Assembly: GCA_046328505.1 (NCBI GenBank)
Contig: JAXLWL010000005.1
Location: 372,001 to 436,000 of the forward strand
Direction: 5' to 3'
Source: JBDHWG01 sp046328505
GTDB lineage: Bacteria; Chloroflexota; Anaerolineae; Epilineales; JAHCIE01
DNA: 64,000 nucleotides
This document shows, piece after piece, positions 16,200 through 24,308 of this stretch; the stretch's first letter is position 1; each line of letters begins with the position of its first letter. The translations under genes and the position numbers were made by a program. A model generated the notes under the pieces. That model did no database searches and was not told where the DNA came from. It was given only the letters and a program-made list of their open reading frames with translations.

Positions 16200-17483
16200 T
16201 TAGTCGGATTTGCCAGATATGCCAGAAGCGGCCGCGATGGCCGGCTCAGGCGGCGCGAGCTGGCGGTTTCGCACAAAGAGCCAGTCGACCAGCGGCGTTG
16301 TCATGAGCGTGGTGACCAGGGCCATAATGACCATCATGGTGAACACCGTCGGCCCGATGATGCCGATGTCGAGGCCGACGGTGAGGACGACAAGCTCGAC
16401 CAGGCCGCGCGTGTTCATGAGGATCCCCAGCACGCCGGCGCTGTGCCAGGTGAGACCCGTGGCGCGGCCGGCGAGCATAGCGCCGCCGAGCTTGCCGACG
16501 ACGGCGACGGCGATGATGAGCAGGGTGTATACCCACATCTCCCATCCATTCAGAAGGCCCACGCTCATCCGCAGGCCGGTGAGGGCGAAGAAGAGCGGCA
16601 GCAGCAGCACGACCGTGAGGTCTTCCAGCTTGTCGGACACGGTCGCCACAAAGCTGTGTTCCTTGGGCATGATGGCGCCCATCAGGAAGGCGCCGAACAG
16701 GGCGTGGATGCCGAGGCTCTCGGTGACCCACGCCGACAGGAGCACCAACATGAGGATGAGCGCGAGAAGGCCGCGGCCGAGGGCGCCGTCGCGCTGATAG
16801 ATAAGGGTGAGTCGGCGCAGCGCGGGGCGAACGGCGAACAGCATCGCCAGCACGTAAGCGATAGTGCCGCCCACGAGGAACCAGAGCGAGGTCGTCGCGT
16901 CGGTTGCGTGCACGAATAGGACAACGGCGGCCAGTAGGCACCACGCCGTCACGTCATCCACCGCCGCACACGTGATGGCGAGCATGCCCAGCTCGGTGCG
17001 GAGCAGCCGGCGATCGGTCAGGATGCGGGCCAGAACCGGGAAGGCGGTGATGCTCATGGCAACGCCCATGAAGATGGCGAACTGACTCACGGGAACGCCC
17101 GGCTCGGCGACGCGAGGGTAGAGGTAGACGGCCAGAAACACGCCGAGGACAAACGGCGCGAGGATGCTGACCTGGCTGATGACGACCGCAGAACCGGCGC
17201 GCTCTCGCAGGCGTCGCGCGTCCAGCTCCAGACCGATGAGGAACATGAAGAGGATCAACCCTAGCTGGCTTAGGGCAGTGAGAAATCCCAGGGAGGCCGG
17301 CGGAAAGAGGGTGGCGTACACGTTGGGCGCGACCCAGCCCAGGAGAGATGGGCCGAGGAGGATGCCGGCCAGCATCTCGCCGATGACCTGGGGCTGGCCT
17401 ATACGCTTGAACAGGCCGCCGACGAGCCGCGCGGCGACCAGGATGACGACGATCTGGAGGAGCAGGAGAGCGATGTTGGGCAT
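16200..17483 (-). CDS. CPA2-family cation/proton antiporter
   Basis: The 427-aa protein has about 12 transmembrane helices of the Na+/H+ exchanger domain and lacks a C-terminal RCK/TrkA domain, unlike KefB/KefC. The buried acidic pair of CPA2 transporters is in ITCAAVDDVTAWC. Other family stretches are QPQVIGEMLAGILLGPSLLG and FLIGLELDARRLR. It lies 36 nt upstream of the glycosidase gene on the same strand, although a functional link is unlikely. The ion (Na+ or K+) is uncertain. Confidence 0.88.
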   Translation of the reverse strand: MPNIALLLLQIVVILVAARLVGGLFKRIGQPQVIGEMLAGILLGPSLLGWVAPNVYATLFPPASLGFLTALSQLGLILFMFLIGLELDARRLRERAGSAVVISQVSILAPFVLGVFLAVYLYPRVAEPGVPVSQFAIFMGVAMSITAFPVLARILTDRRLLRTELGMLAITCAAVDDVTAWCLLAAVVLFVHATDATTSLWFLVGGTIAYVLAMLFAVRPALRRLTLIYQRDGALGRGLLALILMLVLLSAWVTESLGIHALFGAFLMGAIMPKEHSFVATVSDKLEDLTVVLLLPLFFALTGLRMSVGLLNGWEMWVYTLLIIAVAVVGKLGGAMLAGRATGLTWHSAGVLGILMNTRGLVELVVLTVGLDIGIIGPTVFTMMVIMALVTTLMTTPLVDWLFVRNRQLAPPEPAIAAASGISGKSD

Positions 17484-17507
17484 CCGGAAACCTTCGTAGA
17501 GGCTTTC

Positions 17508-17963
17508 TTATGATGGTCTATCTTCGAGTTCGGGCAGCCACCGGACGTCAAATGGGGAATTCTTCAGCTTGCGCACGAGTACTTCGTCCGCCGTGATGAA
17601 TGGTATTCCCAAATCGCGCGCTAGAGCAACGTAGCATGCATCGTACGCCGTGATTACCTGTGCCACCGCGATCTCCAGCGCCTGTGCGGTTAGCTCAGAG
17701 GTCGGTATGCCCCGCAGACTCAGCCGGTTCAACTCGCTGAGGTTTGCGCGCGCCGTTTCAGGGGGGTATCCAGAGCGGTGCACATATTTCCAGAGAATGT
17801 TTGTACACTCGATGAAAAAGAGATCAGGCACGAAGAGTTGAGCCGGCGGAGTTGCCGCCAACCGCGCAAATAACGCCGCTGCTTGCTCTGCCAAAGGTTC
17901 GTTCACAAAGAGCTTGATGCCAACGCTCGCATCCACAACGTAGGCGGGCGTGTTCGCAATCAC
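17508..17963 (-). CDS. vapC: VapC-type PIN-domain toxin
   Basis: A 151-aa PIN-domain ribonuclease. The acidic metal-binding residues are visible in VVDASVGIKLF, FIECTNILW, TAYDACYVALA and ITADEVL. It starts with GTG, overlapping the stop of the upstream antitoxin gene by 4 nt (GTGA), a typical toxin-antitoxin coupling. Toxins of this family cleave specific RNAs and are held inactive by the partner antitoxin. Confidence 0.88.
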   Translation of the reverse strand: MIANTPAYVVDASVGIKLFVNEPLAEQAAALFARLAATPPAQLFVPDLFFIECTNILWKYVHRSGYPPETARANLSELNRLSLRGIPTSELTAQALEIAVAQVITAYDACYVALARDLGIPFITADEVLVRKLKNSPFDVRWLPELEDRPS

Positions 17964-18202
17964 CGTCCCCGGTCCTCGCGGAGAAGCTCAACACTGCTGG
18001 GAGTGTTCTCGGGTGGAGACCATCGCCGGCGTCGAATGCGGGCCAGCAGCTCACTATCCATAGCCGGCCTGTCTTGCTCTTGAAGAGCTAGCTCGAGCAG
18101 GGTGATGATCTCTGCGCTGAGAGAACGGTTCTCGATGCGGGCGCGTTCCTTGAGTCTCGTGTACAGGTTCTCGGGCACATTTCTAACGTGCAGAATGGGC
18201 AT
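17960..18202 (-). CDS. vapB: ribbon-helix-helix antitoxin (FitA/VapB type)
   Basis: An 80-aa protein with an N-terminal ribbon-helix-helix (ILHVRNVPENLYTRLKERAR, then ENRSLSAEIITLLELAL), the pattern of FitA-like antitoxins. The acidic/basic C-terminal tail would bind the toxin. A strong GGAGGA precedes the ATG and a palindrome overlaps the promoter, as expected for autoregulation by the toxin-antitoxin complex. Confidence 0.85.
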   Translation of the reverse strand: MPILHVRNVPENLYTRLKERARIENRSLSAEIITLLELALQEQDRPAMDSELLARIRRRRWSPPENTPSSVELLREDRGR

Positions 18203-18215
18203 GGCGTCCTCCTAC

Positions 18216-18251
18216 TATACAAGTATAATTACAATTGGTTGCTAACTGCAA
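18216..18251 (-). promoter_or_regulatory. vapBC promoter with operator palindrome
   Basis: On the minus strand, TTGCAG (18251-18246), an 18-nt spacer and TATACT (18227-18222). The inverted repeat TATAC-AA-GTATA (18216-18227) covers the -10 and is a candidate antitoxin operator. Confidence 0.55.
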
Positions 18252-18289
18252 CCACATGGCTTTGACAAACGCAATCCGGAGGGGAATAC

Positions 18290-18880
18290 ATGGCCGTTTT
18301 CTCGCTCACCGAGCATCCCGAGCTGTTCCGCTGGTCCTACGACCCCGCGCGCTGGGCCGTCGGCCCGCCGCTGGAGGTCACGACGCGGCCCGATACGGAC
18401 TACTGGCAGCGGACGCACTACGGCTTCCGCCGCGACAACGGCCACTTCCTCTACACGCCGGTGGCAGGAGATTTTGCGCTAACCGCGCACGTGGCGTTCA
18501 CGCCAACGGCGCAGTATGACCAGTGCGGGCTGATGGTGCGCGTCGACGCGGACACGTGGATCAAGTGCTCGGTCGAGTACGAGACGCCGGAGATGAGCCG
18601 ACTAGGCTCTGTCGTGACGAACCTGGGGTTCTCCGACTGGGCGACGCAGGATGTTCCGTCAACCGTGTCAGAGATGTGGTACACGATACGGCGCGAGGGG
18701 AGCGATTTTCTGCTGGCTTGGGCCGACGACGGCGCGAATTGGCGGCAGATGCGCGTGACGCACCTGCACAATTGCCCGGACGCGATCGAGGCCGGGTTCT
18801 ACGCGTGCAGTCCGACCGGCCCGGGCTTCACCTGCCGCGTGCACCTGCTGACTGTCGAAGCCGCAGAACGACCGACGTAG
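18290..18880 (+). CDS. DUF1349 family protein
   Basis: A 196-aa protein of the DUF1349 (YesU-like) concanavalin-fold family, with FRWSYDPARWAVGPPLEVTTR, the middle region QYDQCGLMVRVDADTWIKCSVEYE (in part) and a C-terminal LAWADDGANWRQMRVTHL. Members are beta-sandwich proteins, often linked to carbohydrate use, but their biochemical role is not settled. It is predicted to be cytoplasmic, with no signal peptide. Its stop codon is the first triplet of a palindromic repeat. Confidence 0.75.
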   Translation: MAVFSLTEHPELFRWSYDPARWAVGPPLEVTTRPDTDYWQRTHYGFRRDNGHFLYTPVAGDFALTAHVAFTPTAQYDQCGLMVRVDADTWIKCSVEYETPEMSRLGSVVTNLGFSDWATQDVPSTVSEMWYTIRREGSDFLLAWADDGANWRQMRVTHLHNCPDAIEAGFYACSPTGPGFTCRVHLLTVEAAERPT

Positions 18881-18905
18881 GGGCAGGTTTCAATCCTGCC
18901 CTCCC
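18878..18905. repeat. palindromic repeat, GGCAGGTTT family, carrying a stop codon
   Basis: GGGGCAGG and CCTGCCCTCC flank a TTTCAAT centre. The leading TAG (18878-18880) is the stop of the DUF1349 gene. Confidence 0.7.
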
Positions 18906-18911
18906 GGACGC

Positions 18912-19922
18912 CTACCGCACGGCGAACCGGAACGCCACGTTCGTGCGCTGCTCCGTCGAGAAGCTGTCATCCGTCAGGGTAAGTGACGCCGGGCTGTTGC
19001 CACATAGACTGAGCATCAGCCCACCCTGGACGACCCACGACGGCGGCGTCGGCTTCCCGACGCGTACCTGGGCAGGATGGCCCCGCGTTACCTGGACGCC
19101 CTGAATGGCTGTCTCGCCGTTAGCGTCCGTGTGTCCCGTCAGCGTTCGGCCATCGTCCAGGCGAACCTGGACATCTGTGTTGGGCAGGGGGGCGTCCACC
19201 GTCGGGTTGAACACGCGGTTGCACTGATAGTCGATATACACCTTGACTGCCACGACCCCGTGGCATATCTGGGTCGAGTCGCCATCGTCGCACGACAGTA
19301 TCTGCGCTTCCTGGGTCGGCGTTGCCGTCGGGCCAGGATACGGCGGAACCGTTGCGCCCGGGTAAGGGTACGGGTGGGGCGTGTGTGTCGGCGGGGGCGG
19401 CAGTGTTGCTGTGCGCGTCGGCCCCGGATACGCGGGCAGGGTCGCCGTCGCGCCAGGATAGGCCGGCAGTGTCGCCGTGACGCCCGGGTATGGCGGCACG
19501 AGGGTCGCTGTGACGCCGGGGTATGGCGGCACAAGTGTCGCCGTCTCGCTGGGCTCCGGCGGCGCGAGCGTAGCGGTCTCCGTGACGGTGGCCGGCGGCG
19601 GGTAGGCGCCAGGTGTCTCGCTCGGGCCGGGGTAAGCAGCCGGAGTCGTCGCCGTCGGTGTGGCCGTCCCGATCGGGTTGCCGGGCGGCGGGAGCGTCGC
19701 CGTGGCCGGCGCCGGGTAGGCGGCGGGTGTGTCGCTGGGTCCGGGGTATGCATTGACCCTGCCGCTGGCCGGCGGTATGGGCAGGCTACCGTGAGCGTCG
19801 CCGCGACCCAGGGCGGCCGTCGCTGGTTGGGCCTGCTGGATGCTGGCAACGAAGAAGAGGACCAGGGCGAGCAGCCCAAGGCCCAGGCCCCACCAGCGGG
19901 GCCGCGCGAAAATGCGGCGCAT
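18912..19922 (-). CDS. secreted/anchored protein with Pro-rich PYPG repeats
   Basis: The 336-aa product has a basic N-terminus and a single hydrophobic helix (WWGLGLGLLALVLFFVASI), then about 150 residues of Pro/Thr/Ala repeats built on (P/A)YPG(P/V/A)xxT. The C-terminal domain (about 215-336) begins at ILSCDDGDSTQICHG and includes KVYIDYQCNRVFN, PLPNTDVQVRLDDG and GHTDANGETAI, the pattern of SdrD B-like/collagen-binding-like beta-sandwich modules. It is probably an extracellular stalked surface protein. The function is unknown. Confidence 0.7.
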   Translation of the reverse strand: MRRIFARPRWWGLGLGLLALVLFFVASIQQAQPATAALGRGDAHGSLPIPPASGRVNAYPGPSDTPAAYPAPATATLPPPGNPIGTATPTATTPAAYPGPSETPGAYPPPATVTETATLAPPEPSETATLVPPYPGVTATLVPPYPGVTATLPAYPGATATLPAYPGPTRTATLPPPPTHTPHPYPYPGATVPPYPGPTATPTQEAQILSCDDGDSTQICHGVVAVKVYIDYQCNRVFNPTVDAPLPNTDVQVRLDDGRTLTGHTDANGETAIQGVQVTRGHPAQVRVGKPTPPSWVVQGGLMLSLCGNSPASLTLTDDSFSTEQRTNVAFRFAVR

Positions 19923-19980
19923 ATCGCCTCCGGCGAGAGCGGTAGCGGCGCCAGGACCGGCTCGCTCTCGCCCAGGGGTC

Positions 19981-20009
19981 TTGCCGGTTGGCGTCTAAAG
20001 TGCTACACT
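19981..20009 (+). promoter_or_regulatory. promoter of the 20111 gene
   Basis: TTGCCG (19981-19986), a 17-nt spacer and TACACT (20004-20009) with a TGC extended -10, about 95 nt before the first transcribed gene of the holA group. The 19923-20110 gap holds no other recognised feature. Confidence 0.6.
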
Positions 20010-20110
20010 TCTGTGATGAGGCAGCCATCTTGCCGTCTATTCCTAGACTTCGAAGCGACTACCTGTATATATAACGTGAAAGTTTCGCAAAAGAAACCGG
20101 GAGATGTGAA

Positions 20111-20620
20111 ATGAGTGTATTGGATGTTGGACCGGTCGCGGCAACGCGGCGCAACCACGGAATTGAGCACGCTACTATCCGCGTCCTGGCCGAGCGGTAC
20201 CCCAGCGTGAGCATGGCGGGGCGGTCGGACTGGGGCGGTTTTTATCTTCTGGGTGACATCCCGACCGACGCGATTGGCCCCGCGGTCGAGGAGGCCATGC
20301 GCCGCGTGCGCGACGGCCAGCGCGACCTGGTCGTGCACCCAAACTGCGGCACCAACCTCGTTGTGACCGGTCTGCTCGCCGGTGTCGCATCGTTCACCGC
20401 CGCCGCCGGTCCGCGCGACGAGCGGATGCTGGACAAGCTGCCGCGTATGGTCCTGGCGAGCACCGTCGCGATCCTGCTCGCCCAGCCGCTCGGCCCGAAG
20501 GTGCAGGAGAAGTTCACGACCTCGGCCGACTTCGGCGATGCCTACCTCAAGCGCGTCAAGCGGCAGCGCGAAGGCCGCGTGCCGGTGCACCGCGTCGAAA
20601 TCGGCGACGGCCCGCACTGA
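20111..20620 (+). CDS. conserved protein, DUF6391-like
   Basis: A 169-aa protein with N-terminal ATRRNHGIEHATIRVL, then HPNCGTNLVVTGLLAG, followed by one or two hydrophobic stretches (GLLAGVASFTAAAG and LPRMVLASTVAILLAQPLGP). The RNHxIEHATI and CGTN motifs are those I associate with DUF6391; the assignment is from memory. The gene is the first of a run with holA (16 nt gap) on the same strand. GGGAGA precedes the ATG. Function unknown. Confidence 0.65.
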   Translation: MSVLDVGPVAATRRNHGIEHATIRVLAERYPSVSMAGRSDWGGFYLLGDIPTDAIGPAVEEAMRRVRDGQRDLVVHPNCGTNLVVTGLLAGVASFTAAAGPRDERMLDKLPRMVLASTVAILLAQPLGPKVQEKFTTSADFGDAYLKRVKRQREGRVPVHRVEIGDGPH

Positions 20621-20636
20621 TATCATCCTCCTGCCC

Positions 20637-21671
20637 ATGCTCTACATCCTCCACGGCGAGAACGAGTTCAATCGCAGCGAGGCGCTGGCCCGGCTGCGGG
20701 CCGAGCTGATCGACCCGGCCTGGGGCGACATGAACACCAGCCGCCTCGACGGCAAGCGCGTTACGCTCAACGAGGTCACGCTGGCCTGCGACGGCGTCGC
20801 ATTCTTCGGCAACCGCGTGGTTATCGTCGACGGCCTCCTGAGTCGCCTGTCCGCCCGCAAGACCGACCGCGAGGGCGAGGCCGCGGCGGAGCCTGGCGAG
20901 GGCGCGAAGGCCTTCCTCGACGGACTGGCCGCCTACCTCTCGCGCCTCCCCGACTCCACGCACCTCGTCTTCGTCGAGCCGAAGGCCATCGCCAAGAGCA
21001 ATGCCGTGCTCAAGGCGGCGCAGGCGATGGGCAGCCGCGCCCGAATCATCGAGTTCGAGCCGCTGAACCCGCGCAAGGGCGACCTCAACCGCTGGATTGG
21101 TGAGCGCGCGACCGTCAAAGGCGGCGCGATCCAGCCCGCCGCCGTGACGTTGCTGGCCGCGTACGTCGGTAACGACTTGCGCCTGTTGGACCAGGAGCTT
21201 GACAAGCTGCTGACCTACGCCGGTCCGCGCCAGGCGGTTACGGAGGACGACGTCCGGCGCATGGTGCCCGCCGCGGCGCAGACGAGCATCTTCGAGATGG
21301 TGGACGCGGTCGCCGCGCGCGACAGCCGCACTGCGCTTCGCCTGCTGCACGACCTGCTGGATGCCGGCGAAGCGCCCCTCTACCTGCTGTTCATGATTAC
21401 CCGCCAGTTTCGCATCCTGCTCCAGGTGCGCCTGCTGCAGACGGCCAACCTCGCGCCGTCCGAGCTGGCCCAGCGGCTCGGCCAGCACCCCTTCGTCATC
21501 GAGAAGGCGACGCGCCAGGCGCGGCAGTTCACAGTTCCGCAGCTCGAAGCCATCCTTGGCCGCCTGCTCCAGGCCGACCTGGCGCTCAAGTCGAGCGGAC
21601 TCAACCCGGTCCTGGAGCTAGACATGCTGGTCGTCGGACTGACGCGGGGCCAGATCAAGGGGGTCGCCTGA
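20637..21671 (+). CDS. holA: DNA polymerase III subunit delta
   Basis: Clamp-loader delta subunit (344 aa), which opens the beta clamp. The family start YILHGENEFNRSEAL replaces a true P-loop, followed by LVFVEPKAIAKSNAV, VKGGAIQPAAVTLLAAYVGNDL (in part), and the C-terminal collar region (IFEMVDAVAARDSRTALRLL, LFMITRQFRILLQVRLL). The frame is open far upstream to 20382 through the preceding gene; the ATG at 20637 begins the conserved sequence. No clear Shine-Dalgarno is seen, so translation may depend on coupling to the upstream gene. Confidence 0.9.
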   Translation: MLYILHGENEFNRSEALARLRAELIDPAWGDMNTSRLDGKRVTLNEVTLACDGVAFFGNRVVIVDGLLSRLSARKTDREGEAAAEPGEGAKAFLDGLAAYLSRLPDSTHLVFVEPKAIAKSNAVLKAAQAMGSRARIIEFEPLNPRKGDLNRWIGERATVKGGAIQPAAVTLLAAYVGNDLRLLDQELDKLLTYAGPRQAVTEDDVRRMVPAAAQTSIFEMVDAVAARDSRTALRLLHDLLDAGEAPLYLLFMITRQFRILLQVRLLQTANLAPSELAQRLGQHPFVIEKATRQARQFTVPQLEAILGRLLQADLALKSSGLNPVLELDMLVVGLTRGQIKGVA

Positions 21672-21675
21672 CGCC

Positions 21676-22263
21676 ATGCCCAAACAAGAAATACCTCTCT
21701 GGCTCGCCACCCGTCTGGTCAGCCCCGGTCCCGTCGCCCTCGTCACGTGCAAGTACCGCGACAAGGTCAACGTCATGGCCGTCGGCTGGACGAGCGCCCT
21801 CAGTCAGAATCCGCCGTGCCTCGGCATCGCCATCCACCCGACGCGCTTCAGCTATGACCTCATCCGCCGCAGCGGTCAGTTTGGCCTGAGCATCCCCGGC
21901 CGCGCCCTGGCCGAAGCCGTCGCGCGCGTCGGCAAGCTCAGCGGGACGTCGGGCGCCGACAAGTTCCGCCAGGCCGGGCTAACGTGGGCCGAGCCGAAGG
22001 AGATCGAAGCGCCGCTCATCGAGGAAGCCCTGGCGTGGGTCGAGTGCGCCCTGGCGGACACCTACGAGATAGGCGACCACACCCTATTCGTCGGCGAAGT
22101 GCTGCGCGCCGCCGCCGACCCCGCCGCGTTCGACGCCGTCTGGCTGCTGCCGGAAGATGAAGAGATGAGGCCGGTGCACCACCTCGGCGCCAACAGCTAT
22201 GCCCTGCTCGGCCAGAGCTTTACGATTTCACTGCCCGAGGACAAGAAGAGCGAGGCCGGCTGA
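21676..22263 (+). CDS. flavin reductase-like (FMN-binding split barrel) protein
   Basis: A 195-aa flavoredoxin/flavin reductase family protein with SPGPVALVTCKYRDKVNVMAVGW, a conserved Ser-Gln-Asn-Pro (ALSQNPPCLGIAI) and HPTRFSYDLIRRSGQFGLSIP (in part). Members bind FMN and reduce flavin or act as redox carriers. It lies 4 nt after holA in the same orientation and before holB. The link to replication genes is probably only positional. Confidence 0.85.
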   Translation: MPKQEIPLWLATRLVSPGPVALVTCKYRDKVNVMAVGWTSALSQNPPCLGIAIHPTRFSYDLIRRSGQFGLSIPGRALAEAVARVGKLSGTSGADKFRQAGLTWAEPKEIEAPLIEEALAWVECALADTYEIGDHTLFVGEVLRAAADPAAFDAVWLLPEDEEMRPVHHLGANSYALLGQSFTISLPEDKKSEAG

Positions 22264-22284
22264 TAGCTCCCACGTGGTGCGCTT

Positions 22285-22313
22285 TTCGCAATACTGCCTC
22301 AATGTGCTAGAAT
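22285..22313 (+). promoter_or_regulatory. possible holB promoter giving a leaderless transcript
   Basis: TTCGCA (22285-22290), a 17-nt spacer and TAGAAT (22308-22313). Transcription would start near 22320, within a few bases of the ATGs at 22322 and 22328. Confidence 0.45.
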
Positions 22314-22321
22314 CGATGTCT

Positions 22322-23389
22322 ATGGATATGTCTCGCGTCTCCCCAGGCTGGCCTATAGTCGGCCACGCCATGGCCGTTCGGCAGCTCCAGCGCAGCCTGA
22401 CCGTCGGCAGCCCGGCCCACGCCTACCTGTTCGTCGGCCCGCCCAACGTCGGCAAGACGACGCTGGCGCTGGCTTTCGCCCAGGCGCTGCTGTGCGACAG
22501 CCTTGAGGCGCGCGCGGCGGGTGTGCCGTGCGGCGTTTGCGCTTCATGCCGTCGGGTCGCCGCTCTCACGCACCCGAACCTCCGCGTCATCGAGCCAGAC
22601 GGCGCGGCAGGGGATGAGGCGGGCGGTAGCGAGAGCGGGGGCGAACGGAAGACGCGCAAGGCGGCCAGCCGCGGCCAGATCAAGATCGACACCGTGCGCG
22701 AGGTGCAGCGCGAGCTGTCCCTGCGCCCGTACCAGGGCGACTACCGAGTCGTCGTCCTGAGCCGGGCCGACAGCATGAACGAAGCCGCTGAGAATGCCTT
22801 GCTCAAAACCCTCGAGGAGCCGCCCGCGTATGGCGTACTCATTCTGACCGCCGAGGATGTCGATAGCCTCCTGCCGACGACGGTTTCACGCTGCCAGGGG
22901 GTGACGGTGGGGCTGACGCCGATCAGCGAAATCAGCGCCGCGCTGCAAGCGCGTGGCGTGGAGGCGGCCGAGGCGGACCGGCTGGCGCACCTGAGCGGTG
23001 GGCGCATCGGCTGGGTGTTCAGCGCGGTGAAGGACCCGAGCCTGTTGTCGAAGCGCACGGCCGCCCTGGAACGCCTCGATCGCGCCGTTGGGGCGGACCG
23101 AGGCGAGCGCCTGACCCTGGCCGAGGAGTTGGCCAAGAAGCCGGATGCCCTGCCGGACCTGCTGGAGCTATGGCAGAGCTGGTGGCGCGACGCCCTCCTG
23201 ACGCAGGCCGGCTGCGGTGAGTGGATCACGAACATCGACCAGCGGGCCGCCCTGGATGCCCTGGCGCGCCGGCGCACGACCGCCGAACTGGCGGGAGCGC
23301 TACGCGCGCTGCGCGCGGCGAGCGCGGCGCTGGAGCGGAATGCAAACCCACGATTAACGTTAGAAGTGCTACTGCTAGAGTGGCCTTAA
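22322..23389 (+). CDS. holB: DNA polymerase III subunit delta'
   Basis: Clamp-loader AAA+ subunit (about 355 aa). It has Walker A GPPNVGKTT, a zinc-binding cysteine cluster (CDSLEARAAGVPCGVCASC), the LLKTLEEPP motif and the SRC motif (TTVSRCQ) that supplies an arginine finger. Three ATGs (22316, 22322, 22328) are in frame and no Shine-Dalgarno precedes any. The -10 element at 22308-22313 favours 22322 or 22328 and a leaderless or near-leaderless mRNA. A longer frame to 22199 overlaps the flavin reductase gene and is rejected. It is followed by ricT at 9 nt, a conserved order. Confidence 0.88.
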   Translation: MDMSRVSPGWPIVGHAMAVRQLQRSLTVGSPAHAYLFVGPPNVGKTTLALAFAQALLCDSLEARAAGVPCGVCASCRRVAALTHPNLRVIEPDGAAGDEAGGSESGGERKTRKAASRGQIKIDTVREVQRELSLRPYQGDYRVVVLSRADSMNEAAENALLKTLEEPPAYGVLILTAEDVDSLLPTTVSRCQGVTVGLTPISEISAALQARGVEAAEADRLAHLSGGRIGWVFSAVKDPSLLSKRTAALERLDRAVGADRGERLTLAEELAKKPDALPDLLELWQSWWRDALLTQAGCGEWITNIDQRAALDALARRRTTAELAGALRALRAASAALERNANPRLTLEVLLLEWP

Positions 23390-23398
23390 GAGGATAGT

Positions 23399-24289
23399 AT
23401 GCTTGTTGTTGGGGTCAGGTTCAAGCGAGCGGGCAAGGTGTATTACTTCGATCCGGCCGGTGTCGGCATCGGCGTGAACGACTACGTCGTCGTCCAGACG
23501 AGCCGCGGCACCGAGGTGGGGCGCGTGGTCATTCCGACCACCGACGTTGATGACAGTGAGGTGGTGCAGCCGCTGAAGCCGGTGGAGCGTGTCGCCGACT
23601 GGCGCGATCTGACGCTCATGGAAAGCTTCCGCATGCAGGAGGCCGAGGCGCTGGCCGTCAGCAAACAGAAGGTGCGCGAGCACGACCTGCCGATGAAGAT
23701 GGTGCGCGCCGAGTACTCCTTCGACGGCACCCGCCTGACCATTTACTTTTCCGCCGACAAGCGCGTCGACTTCCGCGACCTCGTGCGCGACCTGGCCCGC
23801 GTTTTGCATACGCGCATCGAGCTGCGCCAGGTGGGCGTGCGCGACGAAGCCAAGCTGCTGGGCGGCATCGACAAGTGCGGCCTGGAGCTGTGCTGCTCGT
23901 CGTGGATGACCGACTTCCCCCGCGTCTCGATCAAGACGGCCAAGACGCAGGACCTCCCCCTCAACCCACCGGAGATTTCCGGCGTCTGCGGCCGCCTCCT
24001 GTGCTGCCTCACCTTCGAGCAGGACATCTACGTCGAGGTCAAGGGCCAGTTCCCAAAGGTCGGCGCGCGTCTCCAGTGGGCCACCGGTCAGGCCAAAGTC
24101 ATCCATATCGACGTTATGCAGAGCACGATGACCCTGCTCAACGAGGCGGACGACGAGCGCTACGTCGTCACGGCCGATGAGTGGCGCGAGCTCCAGGAGC
24201 GGCAGGGACAGTTCCGCCCGGCGCCGTTCGGCAAGCCTGTCGTCCCAGACGAGGCGGAGGACGTGGGGGATGCGGCGGAGGACATGTAG
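23399..24289 (+). CDS. ricT: PSP1-domain regulatory iron-sulfur protein RicT (YaaT)
   Basis: A 296-aa PSP1 domain protein: VGVRFKRAGKVYYFDPAG, YVVVQTSRGTEVGRVV, YFSADKRVDFRDLVRDLA, then two cysteine pairs in KCGLELCCSSWMTDF and GVCGRLLCCLTFEQ. In Bacillus, RicT works with RicA and RicF in a complex that carries Fe-S clusters and affects mRNA processing and phosphorelay. The holB-ricT order is as in Bacillus, which supports orthology. AAGAGGA precedes the ATG. The C-terminus is acidic. Confidence 0.9.
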   Translation: MLVVGVRFKRAGKVYYFDPAGVGIGVNDYVVVQTSRGTEVGRVVIPTTDVDDSEVVQPLKPVERVADWRDLTLMESFRMQEAEALAVSKQKVREHDLPMKMVRAEYSFDGTRLTIYFSADKRVDFRDLVRDLARVLHTRIELRQVGVRDEAKLLGGIDKCGLELCCSSWMTDFPRVSIKTAKTQDLPLNPPEISGVCGRLLCCLTFEQDIYVEVKGQFPKVGARLQWATGQAKVIHIDVMQSTMTLLNEADDERYVVTADEWRELQERQGQFRPAPFGKPVVPDEAEDVGDAAEDM

Positions 24290-24308
24290 CTGGGCTATCG
24301 ATTATCTG

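Noticed and set aside
14952..16919. 655-aa plus-strand ORF
   Set aside because: It is antisense across the end of the antiporter and the glycosidase genes, both of which have clear motifs. High-GC codon bias creates such long shadows.
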